From Basidiobolus meristosporus CBS 931.73 (taxonomy: Eukaryota > Basidiobolomycota > Basidiobolomycetes > Basidiobolales > Basidiobolaceae), in NCBI GenBank assembly GCA_002104905.1, contig MCFE01000289.1, forward strand, positions 1-64,000: DNA of 64,000 nt. The letters are read 5' to 3'. A program made the position numbers and the translations under genes. Position 1 is the stretch's first letter. The number at the start of each line of letters is the position of its first letter. Below, one piece after another: positions 33,528 to 44,231 of this stretch. Below the pieces are notes generated by a model. The model did no database searches, was not told the origin of the DNA, and saw only the letters and a program-made list of their open reading frames with translations.

Positions 33528-35183
33528 ATGTCGCTACCCTTCTTGAGAATTTGTCGAGTCCAATTTTGCTCACGCTCACGGCTCCTCCTCCACGGTACGA
33601 GCAAGTCGAGAAGCCTTAGTGTTACTGGTAAATGCCTGCACAAAGCCAAACCACTGCCACCCGCTACCCAAAATGGGCTTAAGAATGAGAGCGCCGCCGC
33701 CGCCACCGCCACAGCACCAGATCTCGAGGCCTTGCAGGCGTACGTGCGAGGCCTGAATGTTGAATCGCAAAGCAAAGTCGACCCAGCCCTGTACCAGGCT
33801 GCTGCACCACTGGCCAACCGCTCCTCGGCAACCAGAGCTGCTCAATCCAGAAAGACCAAGAGAGCCACCGAATTCAGCGCACTAGAGCAAGGCCTCTCCA
33901 AAAGAGATGCCGAGAAGGTGTGGGAGGCGTTCAATTCGATGATTAGCTCTCCCCTGGAGTACAAACTTACCGCCAAACACTATGGACGCATGATACAGAT
34001 CTTCTCACGCGACCCCAAGACCGCCTCCGCCCGCTGCAACGAGGTGCTCAACAGCATGGCCAGGGTCGGGGTGAAATTCACTTCCACCCGGGACTACAAC
34101 TCGTTGATTACATGGCACTCACGCTCGGGGAATTTCGATCAAGCGAAGGCGATTCTCGCCGAGATGGGGATGAACGGCGTTTCGCCCGACGTTCACACTT
34201 ACAACATCATCATGAATGCTGTCGGGAGAGAGAGCCCGGAGAGCGCGTTTCAGGTGTACCAACGGATGATCAAGCAAGACATACTTCCTGATCTGGTCAC
34301 ATACAACACGCTTCTGAAAGTATGCAAGCAAAAGGGGGACATCGAGCTGCTCACCAAGGTGTACAACATCCTGCTGGAGGACGAAGGGGTCGAGCCCGAT
34401 GTAGTCACATACAGCATCCTTATCGACGCTCACTCCAAGAGACGCAACCTAGGAACGGCGCAAACCATCTACCGCGAGATGCTCGCCAACGGGGTTGCCC
34501 CAGACCTGGTGACGTTCAACAATCTGCTCGACGGCTTCGCGAAGTCGCTGGATGTGGACCAAGCGATGGCCCTGTACAAAGAGATGCTAGATCTCGACAT
34601 CAAACCCAACGTCATCACCTTTTCCATTCTGATCAACATGAGGGCGAAGTTCGGCCAGATGGAGGAGGCGATGAAGATGTACTCCGAGATGATGCAGCAG
34701 GAGCTCACCCCGAACGTATTCACCTACACCACGCTGATCGACGGCTTTGTCAAAACCAACGACATCGAGAAGGCGGCCGCCATCTACCAGGAGATGCTTG
34801 ATGCGAACATCTCCCCCAACGTTGTGACCTACAGCACTTTGATCCACGCCTACTCCAAAAGCGGCCTTGTGAGCCAGGCAATGGATCTGTTCCAGGACAT
34901 GCTGACCAACCGGGTCTATCCAGACGCGGTGACCTACAACACATTGATAGACGCCCACATGAAGACATCCAACCTGGAGTCGGCCCAGCGGATGTACAAG
35001 GACATGCTATCGCTCAACGTGGCCCCGGACGTGGTGACCTACAGCATCATGATCAAAGGCTACGTCAAGGCCGAGCAGCTGGACCTGGCCAAAGCGTTGG
35101 TCGAGCAGATGAAGAAATCCAGCATCGAGCCCAACCCTGACCTCCAGAAGTTCCTCAAGTGCCACGGGCTGAGCGACGGTTAG
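33528..35183 (+). CDS. Pentatricopeptide repeat (PPR) protein, probably mitochondrial
   Basis: A single exon encodes 551 residues from the ATG at 33528; the open frame extends upstream but has no earlier ATG. The N-terminus (MSLPFLRICRVQFCSRSR) is basic and lacks acids, as in a mitochondrial presequence. From about residue 190 there are ten near-perfect 35-residue P-class PPR motifs of the type VVTYSxLIDAxxK...GVxPD, running to the C-terminus. PPR proteins bind organelle RNA, one base per repeat, for processing, stability or translation. No extra catalytic domain is seen. The regularity is unusual for fungi, where repeats are mostly degenerate. G+C content is higher than in neighbouring genes. 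Confidence 0.92.
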   Translation: MSLPFLRICRVQFCSRSRLLLHGTSKSRSLSVTGKCLHKAKPLPPATQNGLKNESAAAATATAPDLEALQAYVRGLNVESQSKVDPALYQAAAPLANRSSATRAAQSRKTKRATEFSALEQGLSKRDAEKVWEAFNSMISSPLEYKLTAKHYGRMIQIFSRDPKTASARCNEVLNSMARVGVKFTSTRDYNSLITWHSRSGNFDQAKAILAEMGMNGVSPDVHTYNIIMNAVGRESPESAFQVYQRMIKQDILPDLVTYNTLLKVCKQKGDIELLTKVYNILLEDEGVEPDVVTYSILIDAHSKRRNLGTAQTIYREMLANGVAPDLVTFNNLLDGFAKSLDVDQAMALYKEMLDLDIKPNVITFSILINMRAKFGQMEEAMKMYSEMMQQELTPNVFTYTTLIDGFVKTNDIEKAAAIYQEMLDANISPNVVTYSTLIHAYSKSGLVSQAMDLFQDMLTNRVYPDAVTYNTLIDAHMKTSNLESAQRMYKDMLSLNVAPDVVTYSIMIKGYVKAEQLDLAKALVEQMKKSSIEPNPDLQKFLKCHGLSDG

Positions 35184-35536
35184 GCGGCCCCCGTTGCCCA
35201 GGACTTTGCTTCCCATCGGTTGAGCCTTGGGATCCCATCTATCTATTACACACACACACACTTCAGATCGGTTGCATGGCATTGACCACCATTGAGGTGT
35301 AATACATAGCTCCTAATTAGATCATCCATCGTCACAATCCACATCAGTAAACATCTCAGAATTGCTCTTCTTTATTGGTGGTGGTCTGTATAGGCGTGGT
35401 GGGTGTTGTCGGGTGTCGGCGTCGGGTGTTTGCTGATGTTACATCAATAGGATTGCGAGGAGTAGGTTAAGGTTACCACTGGTGCGGGTGGAGGGGCTGG
35501 GGTTAGGGTTAGGGTTAGGTGTATGCATGTAGCATC
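35184..35536. other. Convergent 3' spacer with telomere-like tract
   Basis: It holds an ACACACAC run near 35250 and the telomere-like run at 35499-35519. No gene is seen. Confidence 0.6.
35499..35519 (+). repeat. Interstitial telomere-like repeat
   Basis: Three copies of GGGTTA in tandem lie just past the stop codon of VTI1 on its 3' side, between two convergent genes. Confidence 0.8.
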
Positions 35537-36711
35537 TTATGCCAGCTTCATATAAATTAAAAGGAGAAAGATCGCCAGAAGGGTAAGGAGCATTCCGTAG
35601 TTGATTAGTTTGTTGGTGAACATTCTGAGGGAGAGGGAGGAGAGAGAACATCAGTAGCGGTCTCCCGTCTGCCATCAACAATAGAAATCTACCTTCTTGC
35701 CATTTCTTTCAGTGTCATATCTGCTCGATCTAAATGAACCTCACCTTCCATAAGCTGCCAAAGGGGTGAGCGGTGGGGTTGAGATGTTCGATGAGGACTG
35801 TGTGCTTACCACGTCACCGGTGCGCAAGAGTTGTTCCCGCTGTCCATGAAGCCCCGAGAGTGTGCTCATCCCTAAGGCCTCTGAGAATATCGTGAATCTC
35901 CAGACATGTAGTACTAGACGTGACGGCCCCTCTCTTTACCTGTCTCCAATGCCAAACGGTGGCTGTTGTGTAGACGACGCGAGGACTCCTCCAAGCGATC
36001 CATGCCAGCCAACAATCTACTTCTCTGGTTCGCGTCGACATCGTCTATATCGACGGCCGACTGATAATCAGTCGTCGAGTCTTGGCCCTCCGAACTTTCG
36101 CAAACACGTTGCTGACCATACGGGGCGAGGATTAGCTATGGGTGAATGATGAAACGGAGTCGGAAGGCAACTCACAAGGTCCCTCTTTAGCGTTTGCAGG
36201 TCGTTTCGGTAACTTCGCAGTCTCAGTTCCACTCGGCCTCGTTTGGTTTGTGGGACCAGACTAATCTCGCTTTGCATGTCTTCCAGCTTCGAGCCGGTTC
36301 CAGGGGATAACAGGTTAGAGTTGGTTCAGTAGCTGAGCTACTCTAGCTCTCGCAATTGCCACCACTACAAGCACGTACCAGAGCCTCTGCCGCCGAAAGT
36401 TCGCGGTTCGCCTCTCTTATTTTCTCTCTTCGTTTCTCTACAAAGTCAAACGGTTCAGTGGTTGTTGGCCAAACCCGGGGGTGCCACGCGTGTAGAGCAA
36501 CGAAACGACTCTAACCTCCTCGTAGCCCAGGGATTTCCGAATGAATGTATCTTGTCAAGGGTACAGACAGCGCAGAATACTCCCGGTCATAGTTGACCAT
36601 CACCCGCGACGAGGAGAAGGGAGGGGAGTGAAAGGAAGCATTGGAGGTGGAGCCCAAAGCAGATTCAGCAAGCTCGCTGGTTTCCGAGCCTGAGAGGTAC
36701 GAATAAGACAT
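35537..36711 (-). CDS. VTI1: v-SNARE Vti1 (Qb-SNARE)
   Basis: Seven exons on the minus strand: 36516-36711, 36379-36437, 36176-36286, 35940-36111, 35810-35871, 35693-35754, 35537-35624; 249 residues. The N-terminal three-helix region shows LEDMQSEISLVPQTKR and RSYRNDLQTLKRDL. The SNARE helix includes HGQREQLL, whose Gln is the central-layer residue, and DMTLKEMARRMFTNK just before a C-terminal membrane anchor (YGMLLTLLAIFLLLIYM). Vti1 pairs with several t-SNAREs in Golgi, endosome and vacuole fusion. The Ser-rich N-terminus is about 30 residues longer than in yeast. One intron (35872-35939) needs its second possible acceptor to give the proper helix. Confidence 0.9.
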
Positions 36712-37250
36712 TGGTGGAGAGTACCCGTCGATATGGGGACTTGATGGTGTAATACACAGAGGCCTTTAGAGTGCCTACACTCCCTTGGCGGAATACAACA
36801 CAAAAGGCAGAATGGGAGGGGCGGATGAGTGCGCAACGTACGATCAGTATAGCGAAGGACAAGTGGTACAGCTGTTGTTCTTCCTGCACACTTGAAACTC
36901 TAGCAAGTATAGGATTCTACAGCCAAACAATCAGGAGAAGGGAAATTATTTCAAGGTTCGTGGTGTGTAAAATAGGAGGCCAGCTACAATACCACCAACG
37001 GAGATCCGTATGTCATTGCGGAATCACCATCACCATCACCAAGAACGAGTCAGATTGGATGGGCGATTCAGTTGTATATTACATATTTATCAAACTATTC
37101 AATAGCCCACGTGAAGGAAGTCACAAATCAGCACCTGAAACCTCCAGTGGCCATATCCAATGTGCTGGGGAATTTCGAGGGGCAAGGTAGATGGTTTATT
37201 GAATCGGTCCTGTTGACAGGATAATGCATACAATGTGAAGGTGGGCAATC
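36712..37250. other. Intergenic: VTI1 promoter and COA8 3' region
   Basis: A CACCATCACCATCACC run lies near 37025. A plus-strand open frame (36771-37190) has no ATG-supported product and no domain, so I treat it as chance. Confidence 0.5.
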
Positions 37251-38044
37251 TCAGGCATAGCTCTTCTTGAAGTACGGTATCACCTGACTGCTTTTACCCC
37301 GCAGCAGCGCCTTGAGTCCAGGAAGAAGCATCCTGAAGTTCTCTTTGATCCAGGTCTTGTTGTAGTCGAGGTGACGACCATACGCTTCGTTCAAAAAACT
37401 CTTGTAGAACATGGACAGATCCTCGGCGGATACCGTACCTTTCTCCTTCTTGACTGGTGGTGTTGCGATAAATAGATGGGGTTCTCTTTGTCAGCCATTG
37501 TTTGTCATGGGGGAAACCTCGTGAACGTACTTTTAGCTATGTATTCCTCTTTTTCCTTCAGGAACTTGTAGTTGTTGTTCGACCAGAAATCCTGGTGCAG
37601 CTTGTTAACCCGCTCATTCCACTGTCTCCATTCTTTGTCCTAAACTGGGTGTGAGTGGGGAGCTACGAAAAAAATCGACTCATCTAAGCAATTACTTCTG
37701 CACTCTCGTTGGGAGGGATGTAGTATCTGACGGGACGAATGTTGGACAGTGGATCTGGATTGCCAATCAGGTTCTTCTCGGGTAACTCGGCGACGATTTT
37801 CCCTGTGTTATGGTGAGTGAGGGGTAAGGAAAGGCTCGACACCACGTGTGAGGGAGGAGGTTTCTCTTACTTGCGGCAACAACCGAGGTTGCGTGGAGGC
37901 TCCTACGCTGACTTTGAACCCATGATGCTCTGGCTGTCGCTCTGGACAGATTCTAGAGAGAACGGGTGAATACGAAGCGACTTTCAACCAGAGAAACGGG
38001 CCTGAAGGACTTACTCGCTGACAAGTTGAGCGTACAACCGACAT
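37251..38044 (-). CDS. COA8: Cytochrome c oxidase assembly factor 8 (COA8/APOPT1 family)
   Basis: Five exons on the minus strand: 38015-38044, 37871-37952, 37696-37802, 37531-37639, 37251-37453; 176 residues. The N-terminus is basic and Ser/Arg-rich (mitochondrial presequence). The family core follows: IGNPDPLSNIRPVRYYIPPN, then WNERVNKLHQDFWSNNNYKF, LKEKEEYI and DLSMFYKSFLNE with YNKTWIKENF. COA8 is a mitochondrial protein that protects cytochrome c oxidase assembly from oxidative damage. All phases join. It diverges from the DHHC gene across 343 bp. Confidence 0.88.
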
Positions 38045-38387
38045 TTTGAAAGTTTCAAGAGATTGGGAAGTTTTCATGGCACCGTATCAACAATTATACC
38101 AAAAACCCTTCCCGAAGAAATCCGAAGATTTTCGTCGGATCAATTGGCGTGAATTGGGGATTGTGGATACATTGCTGGTGATGCGGATGAAAATTTCGAA
38201 CTGTCACTATTTGGATGGGTGCTGGTGGACCTTGGTAGAGGATTCGTGGCTACCCAATATGTCTAAATAAATATCTGGTATGAAAGGTTAAATTTGACTA
38301 ATTCGGACTCTGCTCGATGATGGCTATTCTGGTCATTTATAACCCTCAAGTGACAAGCTATCCTTTAATAGATTTCACTTCCTAGCC
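38045..38387. promoter_or_regulatory. Shared divergent promoter of COA8 and the DHHC gene
   Basis: It lies between two divergent start codons. I see no gene and no clear TATA box. Confidence 0.4.
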
Positions 38388-39827
38388 ATGGCGGTAAGTG
38401 TTAGTTGCATGCTCTCAACCTGAACATTCCCCTAAGCAATTTTTGGTGACCAGCCACTTGAATGGGCACTTCTGATTCTGATCACTTTCTTCTCCTTTGT
38501 GTTCGTGCTGCTCATGGGGCCTTCTAGGCGCTTTCGGTTAGTAAAGAGATGGTTCGTTTGTTTTCAGGCATCCTCAACCCAACTTCGCTTTTGTTTCGTT
38601 GCTACAGCGACGGGCCCATCGGTAAACTCTATCGGTTCCTGACCCACGACGCCTCTGTTACGTTCCGGTACAACCTATCAGAGATAAGAATCCGCTTAGA
38701 CACAATCAACTGATATCCCTTTCGAATCCTTAGTACGCACGCAAGACGGCTTCTCGGAACCGGGAATTACGAATATCTAGCCAGGATATATGATTGGGTA
38801 TTGTTTGGAAGAAACCCTTTGGCTCAGGTAACTTGTCTAGGCTCCCTCCCAGATAAGGTTCACTCCGAGTGCTTACCGTATTCTTGCAGACGCTGTACTT
38901 GACCCTGCTGACTATTGGAGTGGTGATTTTCTTGATGTACGGTTGGCCAGAGGTGCCAGGGCCTTACGTTCATTGGTTCAATGTGTAAGTGACTTGTGGC
39001 TCGCGTTTTCATGATGTCGTTTGTCGCTAACCTGCTGCAGCTATACCATACCACCGACGATTCTCTTCACGTACGCAGCGTTTGCCAGAGCATGCTTCAG
39101 TGACCCAGGAGTCATCGATGAGACGAATGTTCAGAAAGCCTGCGAAGTATACGACTACGATCATCTGATCTTTCATCCCAAGGACTGCGCGACTTGCAAG
39201 ATCCAGAAGCCAGCACGATCCAAGCATTGTTCCCTCTGTGGGTCCTGTATCGCAAAGCATGACCACCACTGCATCTGGGTGAATAACTGCGTCGGCCAGA
39301 AGAACCACAAATACTTTCTGTTGTTTCTTTTTGCGACCATATTCATCGCGTTCTACGCCACCGTGGTGATCGTGCTGATATTTCTCGGTAAGATCCACGA
39401 ACAAGGTCTCCACAATTTCCATTACACCAACCAGGCGGGGCGGACGTACAAGGTCCCGATGTACAAAGTGTTCATATACATGCTGCACAAGAATGTTTTG
39501 CTCGGTTCGCTGGCCATTCTCGCCGTCCTGACCGGAATGATCGTTCTGTTCTTCACATTAGGCCACGTTCTGACCATCCTGAACGGGATCACCACCAACG
39601 AGGGCCTCAAGTGGGAGGATATCGACGGACTCATCAGACAAGGCCGGCTGATCCGAAACAAGCCTAAAGACGATCCACTTGCACGCCAAGCCATCATCGT
39701 CGACAAAGTGGACCCGACCAATGCCGATCAGTCGGATCCGGTGCAGAGCCTCGAGGAGTTGGAGAACATCTACGACAGAGGGGTTTGGGGGAATCTGATG
39801 GACTTGCTATTTCCACAGCCCATATAG
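38388..39827 (+). CDS. DHHC palmitoyltransferase, SWF1/ZDHHC4-like
   Basis: Six exons: 38388-38393, 38454-38536, 38608-38667, 38734-38827, 38890-38984, 39041-39827; 374 residues. The first coding exon is just ATGGCG. Two N-terminal membrane helices precede the Cys-rich domain [19 protein letters not shown], then [16 protein letters not shown] with the catalytic Cys, followed by two more helices. The DPG motif (FSDPGVI) lies just before the zinc domain. It attaches palmitate to cysteines of membrane proteins. Closest by pattern to Swf1/ZDHHC4, whose yeast member palmitoylates SNAREs at the ER; that assignment is inference. No break is seen. Confidence 0.93.
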
Positions 39828-40147
39828 AATCTTTCTGTTCGGTTGGGATTTATTGCGGGTTTTTGAGGGCCAAAGTATTTAGACTAATCTACGCACGCAT
39901 CGTTGTATATGTGTTTTTGTGAGTAAACGTATTGAACGCACTTGGAGACCTCTATTTTTATAATTACTACAAGGAATGGCTGTGTACAATCGAGGTTCCA
40001 CCGAGATGTTTATGGTTTGTCAAGGGAGCGCCCGCTTGCCCTCAGGTAGCCGGGGGTCCAGGCTCGGGGCTGGTTGTATGCTGCTTGTCGTAGGGCGGCT
40101 CTACGGCTGGTCTATTGGATTCCAAGTAAATTAGTAATAGGAGATGA

Positions 40148-41411
40148 TAGTCAGTCACCGAGACCACTTGCCTCCGAATCTACATGGCCTCCGGCCTCAG
40201 CCGAGGGAGTTTTCTCCTGAAGAGTCCTGCCACTTAGTCTCGTCAACTTTTCGGCCTGGTATTTCTTGACCTGTTGCCCGATCTCTGATATCAAGTCTTC
40301 CTTCACTGTGGTCAGAGGCGAGATCTTCCAATCGTCTACGCCGAGAGTATCTCGGTAGAAATTGGCCGAGGCCTTATGTGCAGTATCGGTGTTGATGATT
40401 TTCCGCTTCAGCTCCGCATACCGGCTTGCGATGGCGTTGAGACTGTTTTTGAAGCCCAGTTCACTGATACCTCCCTGGCAAGCCGGTGCCTTTAATGACT
40501 GGAATGTCGCGATACGGATACATCAAATGCTTACCAGAGAATTCGTGAGGATCTCCTTCTCAAAATGGGCCAAACGTTGACTGGTGCTGTTGGGGGGGCG
40601 TGGTTAGTCCCATCTTGAGTGCAAGAATGGCGCGCATGTGCCGCTACCTTTCGTTCTCCACGTGCTCATCTCCCGGGTTTCGGGATTGGCTTTCTAGCCA
40701 AGCTACGAATATAAAGGCTCCGTCCTCTCTGAGCCGGTGAAATATATAGACTGCGTCGTTAAGCTCTAAATCTCCACAGTGCTTGTACAATCCCCAAAGC
40801 CTTTTCCACGTTTCTTCAAACCAAAAGGGCAGTTAGTTTTTTCTAGCTGGTTTCGCAGCTGCGCTTCAATGTGTGAGGGTACCAACCAAGTGTCACCCGA
40901 ATCCCGACTTTCGGAAACGTTTCTGGTTGAGTATAATACAACAGATAGAGCGCGTAGAGAGTGCCCAGTTTGATCTCCAGCGCCTTGTGATCATCGAAGT
41001 AATCTAAAGGAGGAAGGGATTAGCTCTGCGTTCCAGGGGGTTGTTTTCCTATCGAACCGGCATCGCTAGCAGATCGACAGCCGTTCTGGAGTTCGGTACC
41101 TAGGACCAGGTGATATAGCGCATTCATAAACAGCTCTCGGGCGTTTTTCTCTGTACAGCCGAAATGGATCAACGAGAAGTCCAGCTCGCCCCAAGTTTCG
41201 GAAAACGCTTCAAAGGACGGGTTCTGCTTCTGAGTGATGGTGGGCAGGGGTCAGCAAAGCGGGTGATGAGCATCGGGAACTCGGTTGTGGTGAAGGCGCT
41301 TACTTTTTGATACGTTAGAAGCAACACCCGGATATCTTGCTCCAATGCTTTTTTGTAAATGCCAGTGGAACCTAAAGGTATGTAATCTACGGCTTCCTCA
41401 GCATTGGCCAT
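40148..41411 (-). CDS. snRNA-activating protein complex subunit 1-like (SNAPC1)
   Basis: Exons on the minus strand: 41304-41411, 41100-41229 (or 41223), 40887-41003, 40648-40813, 40535-40586, then 40148-40474; about 300 residues. The SNAPC1 (SNAP43) signature is NPSFEAFSETWGELDFS, MNALYHLVLG, then KLGTLYALYLLYYTQP and KVGIRVT, followed by WKRLWGLYKHC. The complex binds the proximal element of snRNA promoters for Pol II and Pol III. Read straight through, the last exon stops at 40148. Alternatively a GC-AG intron (GAG|GCAAGT, 40112-40171) leads to a further open exon 40010-40111 with 33 residues. The family name is inferred from motif pattern. Confidence 0.78.
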
Positions 41412-41532
41412 TCTATAACTATAGACAACCCTATTTTCAGGTGGAAAGGTGGGCGAAAAGAAAAACTACGGTCACAATTCAAGGCGATTTATTGCGATCT
41501 ATTTCATTAGGAAAATCTGGTCAGGAGAGATT

Positions 41533-42984
41533 TCAATACTTGAGGGGGATTGGATCCAATCTACCCAGGAATGTGTTGTGTAAATATCGGATATTCTCAC
41601 TAAAGGTGGATTTGTTGGTCCCTACAAAGTACTGCCCATTCGCAGCCACCATGGATTCCACCATTGGCACCAGGAATCTCCCAATACTCGTTCCATCAAG
41701 AGAGTTATATTCTCTTTGAAGCGTCGTAAGCTCCGTTTGAAAATCCTCGGCAAAAAATGTACACGGGAAAGTACGGAATAGCGAAGTCAGGTTTGGATTG
41801 TGCAGTGGATCCGGTGAATCTGTAGACAAGTAGACGATGGGATATTCTGCAGGCTGGCCATGTTGAAGCTTGATGCACTGCGAAAGCGAAGGCCGTGTGG
41901 CATGAGTGGCGTAGGTTTGCGAGTAATGTTTGTTTCCCAGAGTCATCATTCTCAGCAGGTTCTCCACCATACTTTCCACGTTTTCCAACGCATTTGATAT
42001 AAAGATACTACCTTTAATACGAGCATGAACCGAGTAGTAGTTTCCGAGACCTCCCAACTTTCTAATAATTTCGTTGGACGCATTAATGACACTCCGATGT
42101 GAGTAAATTAGCTTGCTTCGAATGAAGCTTTGATGCTGTAAGGCCTCCCCGGTCCTTGCAGTAACCCGATGGGTTCCAAAGACCGAACCTAGAAAAAGTA
42201 TCCGGGCCGATAGAGTGCTAAGCTCCGAGACCTTCATGGTTTTGTTGAAGCGACTTTCTGATTCTTTCCTCTCTACGTCAATGTACTGTATCTCATCTTT
42301 CCAGATGTCTTTAATGTAGTAAATCCCCTCGAGGGATCCGTTATTGAAGCGGCTCAGCGCTTCAGGCTCCATGGTTTGTCGTTCATGAAGACGCAGGAAG
42401 TCTTGAAATACGGTCAAGTTATAAATATTGTTCCACGGAAGCATGGTCCAAGAGTCGTATTCATCGCACATTGCGCTTGACACCCGGGAGCAATAGTATA
42501 ATTCCGCCTTATCTCTCTTACGAAGCAGGTCATATAACGTGTCAAATGGATACCACTTCAGCGGGTCGCCCAGGTACAGCGGGGGTAGGATTAAAGACCG
42601 GTTAAGATGTTTAGCTAGCAGTAAAGCATTTTCAAGCTCGATTCGCTGATTATGAAAGCCGCTATGAGGAAGATAGGTCAGGAACCTCTCTTCGGGCAAG
42701 ATTCTGAGCGGCACTAGAACCGAGCAAGTAAATAACATTTCCCTACAGGTTTTATTTCGTTGAGGCTTACCTAAGCTATGAGTGCTTGTGTATATGCGGG
42801 TGAACGCCGTAATGGTGCTTTGAGCACGATACAGTAACCAGATAAAAGCACAAAACAAGACAGATACAAGGGTTTTACTGAGGTGACCCATACAGTAACC
42901 TCGGTAGGTCCGGTTTGGCCTATGTTCAAGCACTCTATGGGTTTTAGAGGTCGTGGAACCAAATTGATAGCTACGTGACTGCAT
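41533..42984 (-). CDS. O-fucosyltransferase-like type II membrane protein
   Basis: The open frame gives 483 residues. An N-terminal cytosolic tail is followed by one membrane anchor (SVLFCAFIWLLYRA) and a lumenal domain beginning RFLTYLPHSGFHNQ, with LENALLLAKHLNRSLILPP. This start is typical of GDP-fucose protein O-fucosyltransferase-like proteins of fungi. A later HARIKG and YLSTDSPD support the fold (nucleotide-sugar-binding Arg and acidic motif). The donor and acceptor are not proven. Bases 42714-42770 form a perfect-looking 57 bp GT-AG intron that is a multiple of three, in the stem region, so the mature protein may be 464 residues. Confidence 0.68.
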   Translation of the reverse strand: MQSRSYQFGSTTSKTHRVLEHRPNRTYRGYCMGHLSKTLVSVLFCAFIWLLYRAQSTITAFTRIYTSTHSLGKPQRNKTCREMLFTCSVLVPLRILPEERFLTYLPHSGFHNQRIELENALLLAKHLNRSLILPPLYLGDPLKWYPFDTLYDLLRKRDKAELYYCSRVSSAMCDEYDSWTMLPWNNIYNLTVFQDFLRLHERQTMEPEALSRFNNGSLEGIYYIKDIWKDEIQYIDVERKESESRFNKTMKVSELSTLSARILFLGSVFGTHRVTARTGEALQHQSFIRSKLIYSHRSVINASNEIIRKLGGLGNYYSVHARIKGSIFISNALENVESMVENLLRMMTLGNKHYSQTYATHATRPSLSQCIKLQHGQPAEYPIVYLSTDSPDPLHNPNLTSLFRTFPCTFFAEDFQTELTTLQREYNSLDGTSIGRFLVPMVESMVAANGQYFVGTNKSTFSENIRYLHNTFLGRLDPIPLKY

Positions 42985-43444
42985 CTATCAGGGGCGAAAA
43001 ATGTTGGCAAGGTAGGGAATATTTCACAAGCGAAGGAGGCCTAAAGAAAAGGTGCCTCCAAAGTACCAAGATGCATATAAATAGCTGGTTAAGAAAGGCG
43101 TTGAGATTCAGTCTGGAAGCAAAGCCATTCTAAGTACGGTCCCTGGTTTTGCTACTTATGATTCAGACAATCCCCCTAATAGAGTAGCAGCCGGTTTTAA
43201 CTCTTGCCTAAATGCATATAAATATATCTATATGGAATGCACCTGCATTGTTGGCAGGGTAGGTAGACAATGTTATAGATTGTATCTTGAAAGCTACCAC
43301 TGCTATATAACGCGCCTATTCCAATCTCTTTATAGGGTTAGGGTCAGGGTTAGTGATTGATCATGATAAATATAACCGCACGTGGATCATTGTCTAACTG
43401 ACCAGGTGGCTTGGAATCCAAGAGCGGGCCAAGGTATCTTTGCT
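42985..43444. promoter_or_regulatory. Divergent promoter region with TATA and telomere-like box
   Basis: On the plus strand TATATAA lies at 43304-43310 and GGGTTAGGG at 43335-43343, both upstream of the rhomboid ATG. No other gene is seen. Confidence 0.5.
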
Positions 43445-44231
43445 ATGTTCCAGCGAAAGTGTATAGTTTTTCCTGGAACTCTTCTGCTAGCAATCGGCTG
43501 CTGCACAGCCTTTCTGTTGACTGAAAGTGAGATTCTTGATGCTCCGAAATTACTAAGTTACGATCCAGGCCTGATCGTTAAAGGTCAAGGTAAAGATGAA
43601 CGATAAGGGAAACTCAACGGACACACTAATGCACGAGAACCTATTTTCTGATAGTATACCGCTTCCTTAGCTATCCAATAGCGCACGATAATCTGTCACA
43701 TCTACTGGTAAATCTGGCAGTCTTCACACCGCTAGGAATTTATTACGAAAGATACCTAGATAGCCCAGGAACTTTCCTTTATACCATATTTGCTATATTT
43801 ACGTTCGTCCCGGCGTTCTTATGCTTCCTAGGCTCCTTCCTGCTGGTCGATTTGAACGAAATGAGTCTGGCTGGATGCAGTGGCTGGTGTTTTATACTAA
43901 GTACTTGGATGGTGAAAAGACATCAGTACAAAAGGTCTTCTGCATTCTAGGGTGGATACTTGAAAGCAACCGCTTTACTAATGACTATTATCTATATAGG
44001 TTCCTGTGGCTATTTCCAATCCTGCTGCTTCTATTCTATGCCGCTGTATGCCCAGACTCCACCTTTGCTGGACACGCAGCTTGTGTTGTTTTCGGCTACT
44101 TGTGTAAGTTGTCTTGTGATGCCCTGACTGATAAGTAGCATCACCTAATTGATTGTGTAGTCTCACACGGAGCCTTCAACTATCTTATACCAATCCGTGT
44201 TTCTCAGGCCAGCGAGTATTCGACGTTTTAA
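43445..44231 (+). CDS. Rhomboid intramembrane serine protease (RBD2-like)
   Basis: Four exons: 43445-43589, 43655-43900, 43951-44103, 44161-44231; 204 residues. The third junction uses a short 50 bp intron, and this choice is what joins the two rhomboid halves in frame. Features: N-terminal helix, then FLSYPIAHDNLSHLLVNLAV (rhomboid first loop and second helix), ER within GIYYERYL, the nucleophile in GCSGW (Ser124) and the general base in FAGHAACVVFGY (His172). Rhomboids cut membrane proteins within their helices; Rbd2 in yeasts acts in the Golgi. The open frame extends upstream of 43445, but no earlier ATG exists in it. Confidence 0.8.

Noticed and set aside
35861-35946. Apparent frame break in VTI1 near the SNARE helix
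   Set aside because: Using the acceptor CCTTAG at 35872 for the intron restores the frame and the conserved Gln, so no break exists.
36771-37190. 139-codon open frame on the plus strand between VTI1 and COA8
   Set aside because: It has no ATG start, no recognisable domain, and lies over the VTI1 promoter and COA8 3' region.
43901-43950. Apparent frame break in the rhomboid gene
   Set aside because: A 50 bp GT-AG intron explains it and joins the Ser and His halves in frame.
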